A stretch of 14,847 nt of DNA from Nitrososphaeraceae archaeon (GTDB taxonomy: Archaea; Thermoproteota; Nitrososphaeria; Nitrososphaerales; Nitrososphaeraceae): the NCBI GenBank assembly GCA_025922715.1, contig JAICHH010000029.1, positions 1-14,847 of the forward strand, in the 5' to 3' direction. A program made the position numbers and the translations under genes. A model generated the notes under the pieces. It was not told the DNA's origin and searched no databases. It saw only the letters and a program-made list of their open reading frames with translations. Below, piece by piece: positions 1-5,566 of this stretch (position 1 is its first letter; every line of letters begins with the position of its first letter).

Positions 1-1304
1 GCGCAATGCGGATGGTTCAACATAGAGGAAAGGCGTACTGGAAGATGATGGTTGGAGAAAGAGTTTTAGAAAGTGAAGGTTCAATTCCATCAAATGAAGT
101 TTTATCAATATTAATAAAAAAAAAGAAATTACTTGGTTTCAATGCTATTGGTTATCTTTCCAAACGTGCTCCACTATTTCCCAGTATGGGTTCTATCAAG
201 ATTGCGTTAGATGGTTTTCTGGTTGATACCGAAAAGTTATATCTTCATCCATATATAGGTCCTGCAAAAGATGCAGATTCATTGTTTCAGATATATTCAA
301 TATTTATAAGGTTAATAGATGAGAAAAAAGATAATAGTCGCGCCGCAGAATTTTTGGATAGACATCTGCGCGGAAATCTCATTCTAAAAGTAAAAGATTC
401 AATTTTTGTTTTTCGAAATAGTACAGGATTTAAACCATTGATAATGGCATTGGCACCCAATAACGGTTTAGTAATTTTTTCCTCAGAAAATTCTTTGAAA
501 AATTCTTTTTCGAACTTTACATATACTGATGTAAAAATGGGGCAATTGCTTAAAATTAGTGCCCAAAATCATATACAAGAATTAACAATTCTCGATAGTA
601 ATAAAATGTTAATGGACCCTTTTGAATTTATTAGAGAATCTCACGTAACAAGCACCTTTAACAATAAGAGTATATACACAATAAGAAGAAATATTGGAAA
701 AGTTCAAGCCAATTATCTATCAAAATATATTGATCTAGATTCTGTATATGCGGAACCAGATTATACAAGGCCTATGGCTCTTGGAATAGGAATAGAATTA
801 CAAAAATCAATTTTAAATTTTGAAATCTCTGAAGGAGTAATCAAAGATAGGTATGATGACTCTGATCATATGATTGATTTTTCAGAGGAGGAAAGTAAAA
901 ATAAATTGCTTACTACTGGCAAATCCCTGAAATTTATTTTAGAAAATATAACTAAGGATAAAAAGGTGGCTTCCATTCAAGGAACTATTCAAACAGGGAG
1001 CACTGCAAAAGAAACAATTTATTATTTGAATAAAAGCGGAGTAAAAAAAATAGATGTAATAGTTAGTTATGTTCCCACTATTGATGGACGACAAGTTGGT
1101 TTGTATACTTCTAATAGAGACTTTATAGCTAATAAATATATGGGAAAAGTTACTTCATTAGAGGAACTTAATAATTATATCGCTAATGAACTTCTATGTG
1201 AAAAAACATTTTATAATTCTCCCTATTTATTGGCTAAAGGAATAGGGGTTTCAGAAAACAATTTATGGTTTCCAGAATGGATCAGGTTCCTTGACTATGA
1301 ATAA
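1..1304 (+). CDS. PurF-like (amidophosphoribosyltransferase family) protein, 5' end outside window
   Basis: The frame is open to the window edge, so the N-terminus (including any Cys nucleophile) is upstream; the first ATG, at 6, is internal. Numbering from that ATG, the order follows PurF throughout: QHRG at 5-8, a glutaminase-like region to about 185 (LDGFLVD at 68-74, FRNSTGFKPLIM at 136-147 matching FRDPNGIRPL, FSSENSL at 158-164 matching ASE..AL), then a phosphoribosyltransferase fold (FEF at 206-208, SIYTIRR at 222-228, KDRY at 280-283, GTIQTGST at 326-333). Key residues are changed: the glutaminase GHxRY motif reads GYLSK (49-53), NG reads DG (69-70), and the PRPP-binding DDSIVRGTT reads QGTIQTGST (325-333), losing both acidic residues. 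From family knowledge, active PurF makes phosphoribosylamine from PRPP and glutamine; I infer this copy cannot do so normally and is a divergent paralogue with another role. It overlaps the next gene by a few bases, suggesting co-transcription. Confidence 0.75.
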   Translation, partial: AMRMVQHRGKAYWKMMVGERVLESEGSIPSNEVLSILIKKKKLLGFNAIGYLSKRAPLFPSMGSIKIALDGFLVDTEKLYLHPYIGPAKDADSLFQIYSIFIRLIDEKKDNSRAAEFLDRHLRGNLILKVKDSIFVFRNSTGFKPLIMALAPNNGLVIFSSENSLKNSFSNFTYTDVKMGQLLKISAQNHIQELTILDSNKMLMDPFEFIRESHVTSTFNNKSIYTIRRNIGKVQANYLSKYIDLDSVYAEPDYTRPMALGIGIELQKSILNFEISEGVIKDRYDDSDHMIDFSEEESKNKLLTTGKSLKFILENITKDKKVASIQGTIQTGSTAKETIYYLNKSGVKKIDVIVSYVPTIDGRQVGLYTSNRDFIANKYMGKVTSLEELNNYIANELLCEKTFYNSPYLLAKGIGVSENNLWFPEWIRFLDYE

Positions 1305-1635
1305 TAAAAGAGTTATTCTGGACCTTGAAACTAACAAGTTATTACAAAAACCACCTAAAAAGTCCAAAATCATTTTAAGTAATATTATGTATGATAATAA
1401 ATATTTTATAAAAAAAATGGAATTATATATATATACTACAAATAATCATAAAAGACTCGGAGATTACTCAATTTTAGTTGTTATCATTGAAACAAATAAG
1501 GGAACAGTCATAATGAAATATGATGAAGGATATCGTGGCACAGATGCTTTTGATAATGCAATAGAAATGTTAATAAAATATAACGGGGTATCATCATTAA
1601 TTAATAGAGCATTAATTGAATTAGATAATATTTAA
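1297..1635 (+). CDS. Small protein of unknown function downstream of the PurF-like gene
   Basis: I do not recognise this 112-residue protein. The ATG at 1297 overlaps the end of the PurF-like gene (stop 1302-1304) by 8 nt; a TTG at 1291 would add two residues. The N-terminal third is basic (KPPKKSK), then come alternating hydrophobic strands (YSILVVIIET) and a C-terminal amphipathic part (FDNAIEMLIKY), suggesting a small soluble alpha/beta protein. There is no signal peptide, membrane segment or Cys motif. The overlap suggests translational coupling to the upstream gene and possibly a shared function, which is inference from position only. Codon use matches its neighbours, so I regard it as real. 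Confidence 0.6.
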   Translation: MNNKRVILDLETNKLLQKPPKKSKIILSNIMYDNKYFIKKMELYIYTTNNHKRLGDYSILVVIIETNKGTVIMKYDEGYRGTDAFDNAIEMLIKYNGVSSLINRALIELDNI

Positions 1636-1641
1636 TTTTTT
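1636..1641 (+). terminator. T-run after the small ORF
   Basis: Six T residues follow directly after the stop codon of the small gene and precede a convergent gene. From established knowledge, archaeal RNA polymerase terminates at U-rich tracts without needing a hairpin. The site is short and unsupported by structure, so it is only a candidate. Confidence 0.25.
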
Positions 1642-1659
1642 ATCTTGTTCCTCTAAAAT

Positions 1660-2199
1660 TCATGGTAGATAATGAAATAAATCTGATAACTGATTTATTC
1701 TAATTGGCCATTTAAAACTTCTATTCCAAGGCTGATCAAATAAAATTCCTTTCTTTGGAAATTTTATTTCAACTATATTTTGAGGTGCGTCATCAATTAA
1801 AATGTCAAATGGATAAATACTTTTTGGATTAGAATCAAAAACGCATATTAGATCATCGCAGTCTATATGATTAGTTTCTAACCAACTAGAGACATACGGA
1901 ATAGTTTTTCTATCTCTTCTTGTTAGAATAGATATTCTATAGTTTTGAGATTTTAGCCTTTCTAGTATTTTTCCAATACTATTTTGAGTAGGGGGGATAT
2001 CTTTCCATCTATATATCCATACATCTGAAAATAATGAATTACTTTCGGTTTCAGTTATTGGTAAAAGAGTATGGATATCCCAAGCTACGATATCTTCTTT
2101 TACTATATTAGAGTCCTTTATTTTATTATATTCATCAACCCAAGTCACTACAACATCTGCTAAAACAGAGTCTAAATCAATAGCAACAGTTTTTCTCAA
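1660..2199 (-). CDS. HAD-family 5'(3')-deoxyribonucleotidase-like phosphatase (NT5C type)
   Basis: The 179-residue protein has all four HAD motifs of the NT5C (5'-nucleotidase, deoxy, cytosolic) group. Motif I is DLDSVLAD at 8-15 (nucleophile D8, acid/base D10), motif II is ILTRRD at 91-96 (T93), motif III is Lys in SNPKSIYP (K126), and motif IV is IDDAP at 135-139 (D136, D137), followed by the family's LFDQPWN segment at 153-159. Length is normal for the family. The expected reaction is Mg-dependent removal of phosphate from (deoxy)nucleoside monophosphates in the cytoplasm; the exact substrate cannot be read from sequence. The start is a TTG at 2199: an in-frame stop lies upstream with no ATG between, and motif I begins four codons in, so a later start would destroy it. 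It is a lone gene, divergent from taw1. Confidence 0.8.
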   Translation of the reverse strand: MRKTVAIDLDSVLADVVVTWVDEYNKIKDSNIVKEDIVAWDIHTLLPITETESNSLFSDVWIYRWKDIPPTQNSIGKILERLKSQNYRISILTRRDRKTIPYVSSWLETNHIDCDDLICVFDSNPKSIYPFDILIDDAPQNIVEIKFPKKGILFDQPWNRSFKWPIRINQLSDLFHYLP

Positions 2200-2225
2200 T
2201 CTAATAATATCAATGTTAAGATGGC

Positions 2226-2235
2226 TATATGTAAA
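2226..2235 (-). promoter_or_regulatory. Putative TATA box for the HAD phosphatase gene
   Basis: Read on the minus strand, TTTACATATA lies about 27-36 nt upstream of the TTG start. This is the spacing expected of an archaeal TATA box if the message is leaderless or nearly so. No Shine-Dalgarno sequence precedes the start, which fits. Call rests on position and composition only, in an AT-rich background. Confidence 0.3.
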
Positions 2236-2290
2236 AGTAATTGTATTTTTTTGTCATCTAGTAATTACATTAGTTCATACCTATTAATCA

Positions 2291-2301
2291 AAATATAAAT
2301 A
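2291..2301 (+). promoter_or_regulatory. Putative TATA box for taw1
   Basis: AAATATAAATA lies 23-33 nt before the taw1 ATG. No Shine-Dalgarno is visible between it and the start, so the transcript is probably leaderless, common for first genes of archaeal units. The assignment is by position and motif. Confidence 0.4.
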
Positions 2302-2323
2302 AGTTAAATATGCAATTCATATA

Positions 2324-3382
2324 ATGAGTTGTTCGGATGAATATGTATATCATGATACACAAAATAATTTGATAAATATTACTCCCAGTTTACAAGCAAA
2401 ACTTCGTAAGGCAAAATATGGTGTATTTAACCATTCTGCAGTTGAATTGTGCCACTGGACCAAAAAATCATTTTATAATGAAGGTAGTTGCTATAAACAC
2501 AAATTCTACGGTATATCCACCCATAGATGTATGGAAATGACTCCTACTGCAATGAATTGTGAAAATAGGTGTATATATTGTTGGCGTCCAACCGAATTCT
2601 ATGATACATTACAAATGCCTGAGCATTTAGTTGACGAACCAGATGCAATTATACATCAACTATTGAAAGAAAGAGAAAGATTAATTATGGGATTTTACGG
2701 GAATTCTAAATCTAATAAGAAAAAACTAGATGAATCATTATTTCCGGCTCATTATGCAATTTCTTTATCCGGGGAACCAACAATGTATCCTAAACTTCCA
2801 CAATTAATTAAATATCTTAAATCATTAAAGAATACAAAGTCCGTCTTTTTGGTAACAAATGGCCAGGAACCAGAAATGATTAAACGTCTAATAAAGGAAG
2901 ATGCTTTACCAACTCAGTTATATTTGTCTACCAATGCATCAAATAAAAAAATGTTTTATCAAATAAATAGACCTAAATATAAAAATGCTTGGGATAGATG
3001 GCTTAATACATTAAATATTCTTTCTGAAATTAATACAAGGACTGTGTTAAGAATGACTCTTATCCGAAACTATAATTCGGATTTAAATAATGTACCTGAA
3101 TTTGTAAATATAATTAATCAAGCTAACCCGCATTTTATTGAAGTTAAATCATATATGCATATAGGAATGTCAACCAATCGGCTAGAGCATAATAATATGC
3201 TTGATATTAAAGAGGTAAGAGAATTTACGAATAATCTTCAAAAAAATTTCCAAAATTATAATATCATGGATGAAAGTGAAATTTCTCGAATAGTAGTTTT
3301 GCAAAATCACAAGAGATATACTAACAGATGGATAAAAGAATATTTTGAACCTACTATCATTCAAGAGAAAACTTTGACTTAA
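2324..3382 (+). CDS. taw1: tRNA 4-demethylwyosine synthase (radical SAM), Taw1/TYW1
   Basis: This 352-residue radical-SAM enzyme condenses pyruvate carbons onto N1-methylguanosine-37 of tRNA-Phe to form the tricyclic base 4-demethylwyosine. The radical-SAM cluster motif CENRCIYC gives C79, C83 and C86, followed by W87. A second set, C43, C56 and C69, has the 13/13 spacing known for the second [4Fe-4S] cluster of archaeal TYW1, and C69 to C79 is also the family spacing. Other family marks are CYKHKFYGI (56-64), EMTP (71-74), the SLSGEPTMYP segment and the VTNGQ segment of the SAM-binding barrel. There is no flavodoxin domain, as expected of archaeal enzymes (the eukaryotic TYW1 has one). The ATG at 2324 is preceded by a TATA-like box at leaderless distance. 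The gene stands alone, ending in a convergent region. Confidence 0.93.
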   Translation: MSCSDEYVYHDTQNNLINITPSLQAKLRKAKYGVFNHSAVELCHWTKKSFYNEGSCYKHKFYGISTHRCMEMTPTAMNCENRCIYCWRPTEFYDTLQMPEHLVDEPDAIIHQLLKERERLIMGFYGNSKSNKKKLDESLFPAHYAISLSGEPTMYPKLPQLIKYLKSLKNTKSVFLVTNGQEPEMIKRLIKEDALPTQLYLSTNASNKKMFYQINRPKYKNAWDRWLNTLNILSEINTRTVLRMTLIRNYNSDLNNVPEFVNIINQANPHFIEVKSYMHIGMSTNRLEHNNMLDIKEVREFTNNLQKNFQNYNIMDESEISRIVVLQNHKRYTNRWIKEYFEPTIIQEKTLT

Positions 3383-3510
3383 ACCTTTTCAGCTATTCTA
3401 TAATTTTCTATACAATTGGTTATTCCAAATAGGGTCACATTATATTGCCTGTATATGATCCTTATTTCTGAAGACTATATTCTCTAAAATATATAATTCA
3501 TTGGTGGGCT

Positions 3511-3533
3511 CTTCTTTTTTAGTTTTCTTTTTT
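3511..3533 (+). terminator. T-rich tract ending the taw1 transcript
   Basis: Two T-runs (CTTCTTTTTT and GTTTTCTTTTTT, separated by A) lie about 130 nt past the taw1 stop and overlap the last codons of the convergent membrane-protein gene. On the plus strand this gives a U-rich RNA of the kind archaeal polymerase uses for termination. It may be incidental to Lys codons of the minus-strand gene. Confidence 0.3.
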
Positions 3534-3998
3534 GACGATTCTTTTTAAAAGATCGTATATTACAGGCAATTCCAGATAATCTATTAGAATTGCAATCCAA
3601 GCAAAATACTCTGGCATATAAATTAGATCGGATCCTACAAAAGTTGAATAAACAATCTCATCAGTAATCCAAAAGATATGAATGGATTGGATTGCCAATA
3701 GAATTAATAAGACTGTATTTTTAATTCTTTTTTCTTTTTCCTTTTTATCATAAATTAAAGCAAAGAAGTAATATATTATACCTGAAACTAAAGCTGGAAT
3801 TTCTATATAGTCAATTATTATAAATAATAAAATAAAATCAGATAGCTCTATAAAATAATCTATGCCTGTAAGACGATATATAACAACATCTGTTGTAAGC
3901 CAATAGAGATGTAATATTTGTAATGAGATTAATATGAATGAGATTTTTAAATTAATATTTTGATATCGAAGATAAAAATTAATAATTCTTGTAAACAC
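3519..3998 (-). CDS. Four-helix membrane protein made of two tandem 77-residue repeats, unknown function
   Basis: This 159-residue hydrophobic protein has about four membrane segments (near 17-34, 50-80, 95-111, 130-150) and basic linkers (KKEKEKR at 85-91, KRIVKKEN at the end). The halves align without gaps at an offset of 77: Q27/Q104, H30/H107, W33/W110, T35/T112, V39/V116, G45/G122, D47/D124, D63/D140, Y64/Y141, E66/E143, P68/P145. Each half thus carries a QxxHxxWxT motif and a DYxExP motif. His, Asp and Glu conserved in or near membrane segments suggest a buried polar or metal-binding site, which is inference. The start is a GTG at 3998; an in-frame stop lies three codons upstream. It is divergent from the NIF3-like gene. 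I recognise no named family. Confidence 0.7.
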   Translation of the reverse strand: MFTRIINFYLRYQNINLKISFILISLQILHLYWLTTDVVIYRLTGIDYFIELSDFILLFIIIDYIEIPALVSGIIYYFFALIYDKKEKEKRIKNTVLLILLAIQSIHIFWITDEIVYSTFVGSDLIYMPEYFAWIAILIDYLELPVIYDLLKRIVKKEN

Positions 3999-4040
3999 AA
4001 TGAATCAATTTTTCATGGGTTTTATTATTATTATTTTTTA

Positions 4041-4049
4041 CCTATAATA
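4041..4049 (+). promoter_or_regulatory. Candidate TATA box upstream of the NIF3-like gene
   Basis: CCTATAATA lies 14-22 nt before the ATG at 4063. Archaeal TATA boxes sit about 25-30 nt before the transcript start, so transcription from here would begin near 4070, inside the annotated frame. This favours the downstream ATG at 4144 as the true start. T-rich sequence at 4021-4040 is an alternative promoter for 4063. Confidence 0.25.
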
Positions 4050-4062
4050 CATAGAGCGATTT

Positions 4063-4989
4063 ATGACATTCGAAAGTAACTCTTATTATATCGAATTTAG
4101 AAAAAGTGTAAAGATTCGTTTAAAAAGTAAATATTCCACAATAATGAACTATTATAGTATATTGAAAGGGTTGGATACCGGTGAAGTAATGCAAATTGGA
4201 CTAAATTTAGCTGGATGGAAAAAAATACCATTTGATAGTGCAATTCATGTAAAGGGTAATAATATCAAAAAGGTTTTTGTTTCCATTGATGTAAGTACTT
4301 TTGATATTTATTTCGCTAAAAATCTAGGTTGTGATTGTGTATTAACACATCATCCCATAGGAAAGTCAGCAGTTTCATTTCACAAAGTTTTCGATAGACA
4401 TGTCGAATATATGGTGGAAAAAGGGATCAAAAAAAAATTAGCAAACTCATTGGTTAAAGATTTAAAATATAAGGCTTATTTAAAATCTCATTCTTTAATT
4501 TACAATGATGTGATTAGCCTCGCAAAAAGTCTCAAAATGCCATTATTGAATATACACCAGCCCCTTGATGAATATATGAGAAAAGTTATTTTATTCAAAC
4601 TTTATAAATCTAAATTAAGATCCGTCTCTGATTTAGTAAAAGCAATAGAAGAGATAACAGAATTCAAAAAAGCCTTAACAAGAGTCATAATTTGCAATGG
4701 AAAGTCTAGTAATGAAATAGGCGAGTGGGTCCTTGTTATAGCAGCTGGATCAAATGGTGGATATGATATTGCACGCACGTATTATGAAAATAATATTTCC
4801 ACTGTAATATATCTTCATATTGATTATAATGAACTTTTAAAAGTAAAAAAAGACAAAAGATGTAAGAATCTTGTTATTCTTGGACATTTGGCTGGAGATT
4901 CAATTGGAATGAACAAAATTTGTAAAGAATTAGAAAAAAGAGAAATAGAAGTGGTTAAACGTGGGTTAATTGATGATAGTAGTTTTTGA
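4063..4989 (+). CDS. NIF3-like (DUF34) dinuclear-metal protein
   Basis: The 308-residue product resembles the NIF3/GTP cyclohydrolase I type 2-like family. The N-terminal half has VFVSIDVST (71-79) and LTHHPIG (94-100), the family's first metal-binding His pair. The C-terminal half has LGHLAGDSIGMN (273-284), matching the family's GHyxTE metal motif, with H275 kept and the usual Glu replaced by D279. Family members form toroidal hexamers with two metals per subunit; their reaction is unsettled, so none is assigned. The start is uncertain. The first 27 residues are basic and unlike the family, which begins close to M28 (ATG at 4144, residues MNYYSILKGL). A TATA-like CCTATAATA at 4041-4049 is too near 4063 but fits transcription starting between the two ATGs. 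No Shine-Dalgarno supports either. Confidence 0.65.
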   Translation: MTFESNSYYIEFRKSVKIRLKSKYSTIMNYYSILKGLDTGEVMQIGLNLAGWKKIPFDSAIHVKGNNIKKVFVSIDVSTFDIYFAKNLGCDCVLTHHPIGKSAVSFHKVFDRHVEYMVEKGIKKKLANSLVKDLKYKAYLKSHSLIYNDVISLAKSLKMPLLNIHQPLDEYMRKVILFKLYKSKLRSVSDLVKAIEEITEFKKALTRVIICNGKSSNEIGEWVLVIAAGSNGGYDIARTYYENNISTVIYLHIDYNELLKVKKDKRCKNLVILGHLAGDSIGMNKICKELEKREIEVVKRGLIDDSSF

Positions 4990-5012
4990 TTGTCATTTTT
5001 ATTCCTCTAAAG

Positions 5013-5022
5013 AATAAATATT
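5013..5022 (+). promoter_or_regulatory. Putative TATA box for tRNA-His
   Basis: AATAAATATT lies 24-33 nt before the first base of the tRNA, the standard distance for an archaeal tRNA promoter. It follows the T-rich end of the NIF3-like gene. Confidence 0.4.
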
Positions 5023-5045
5023 ACAGAATTTCATAAAATATTAGT

Positions 5046-5148
5046 GGCCTTCGTAGTATAGCCTGGTTAGTATAGGCGGCTGTGGTCTTTTATTATAACT
5101 AAGAAAGGTAGAAACCGCTTGAGGAGGGTTCAAATCCCTCCGAAGGCC
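5046..5148 (+). tRNA. tRNA-His (GUG anticodon) with a 28-nt intron at 37/38
   Basis: The cloverleaf folds completely. Acceptor stem is GCCTTCG (5047-5053) with CGAAGGC (5141-5147). The histidine-specific extra pair is encoded as G-1 (5046) with C73 (5148). D-arm runs 5056-5073, anticodon stem is GGCGG (5075-5079) with CCGCT (5115-5119), and T-arm is GAGGG-TTCAAAT-CCCTC (5124-5140). The anticodon GTG is at 5082-5084. An intron occupies 5086-5113, after G37. No CCA is encoded; the next bases are TA. G-1 plus C73 independently confirms His identity. It lies between the NIF3-like gene and the polymerase operon on the same strand. Confidence 0.93.
5086..5113 (+). other. tRNA-His intron with a canonical bulge-helix-bulge splice motif
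   Basis: Exon bases CUGU (5080-5083) pair with intron bases GUAG (5108-5111), forming the four-pair central helix. A 3-nt bulge GGU (5084-5086) carries the 5' cut after G37, and a 3-nt bulge AAA (5112-5114) carries the 3' cut after its second base. The inner helix is CUUU (5087-5090) with AAAG (5104-5107), extended by a U-G pair. The anticodon stem is the outer helix. This is the canonical substrate of the archaeal tRNA-splicing endonuclease and fixes the intron at 28 nt. Confidence 0.85.
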
Positions 5149-5228
5149 TAAATAATAAAGACAAATATGTTATTGGTTCAAATATTGTAATAAACTACAT
5201 ATACCTCCTACTCCAAGAATGTTACTGA

Positions 5229-5237
5229 TTTTATATT
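5229..5237 (+). promoter_or_regulatory. Putative TATA box for the rpoH-rpoB-rpoA operon
   Basis: TTTTATATT is the best TATA-like element between the tRNA and rpoH. It would start transcription near 5260, giving a leader of about 40 nt before the TTG of rpoH. Read-through from the tRNA promoter is an alternative. Confidence 0.35.
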
Positions 5238-5263
5238 GCGAGAAGCTATTTTATCAAGATTTG

Positions 5264-5299
5264 TTTATCTAAGGATAAAGTTAGAGGAGGTTTGTTAAT
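5264..5299 (+). promoter_or_regulatory. rpoH leader: small hairpin and strong Shine-Dalgarno
   Basis: TTTATC (5264-5269) and GATAAA (5274-5279) form a six-pair hairpin with loop TAAG, ending four bases before GAGGAGG (5284-5290), an excellent Shine-Dalgarno. The spacing of nine bases to TTG at 5300 decides the start of rpoH. The hairpin may help keep the ribosome site exposed. An upstream ACCTCCT at 5203-5209 is perfectly complementary to AGGAGGT at 5285-5291. Confidence 0.5.
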
Positions 5300-5551
5300 T
5301 TGTCAGCAGATAAAAAAATTGTCAAAGTAAAGAATCACATCTATCAACCTAAACACGAAATTCTTCCAAAAGACGAAGCTGAAGAAATACTTAAAATATT
5401 TAATGTAAGAACTAATCAGCTACCATATATTTTGTCAAGCGATAAAGGATTAGAAGACTTAGATATTCGACCAGGAGATATAATTAAAATTACAAGAAAA
5501 AGTCCAACTGCGGGTGAAAGTGTATATTACAGATATGTAGTACAAGGATAA
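5300..5551 (+). CDS. rpoH: DNA-directed RNA polymerase subunit H (Rpb5 C-terminal homologue)
   Basis: This 83-residue protein matches archaeal RpoH, the counterpart of the C-terminal domain of eukaryotic RPB5, at the downstream-DNA jaw of RNA polymerase. Family marks are HxILPKxEAEEIL (HEILPKDEAEEIL at 19-31), the LPYI segment, LDIRPGD and IKITRKSPTAGESVYYRYVV near the end. Length is typical. The TTG start is chosen because it follows a strong Shine-Dalgarno (GAGGAGG) by nine bases and no in-frame ATG lies nearby. It is the first gene of the polymerase operon, 15 bases before rpoB. Confidence 0.95.
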   Translation: MSADKKIVKVKNHIYQPKHEILPKDEAEEILKIFNVRTNQLPYILSSDKGLEDLDIRPGDIIKITRKSPTAGESVYYRYVVQG

Positions 5552-5566
5552 GGAGATACAAGTTAT

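Noticed and set aside
3182..3364. Open frame on the minus strand inside the end of taw1
   Set aside because: It is a shadow of taw1: low-complexity Ile/Phe-rich translation, no ribosome site, and taw1 is strongly supported on the other strand.
5046..5150. Reading the acceptor stem as GGCCTTC with GAAGGCC and discriminator T
   Set aside because: That register leaves the D-arm and T-stem out of phase. Shifting by one gives a full cloverleaf and explains the extra G as G-1 of tRNA-His paired with C73.
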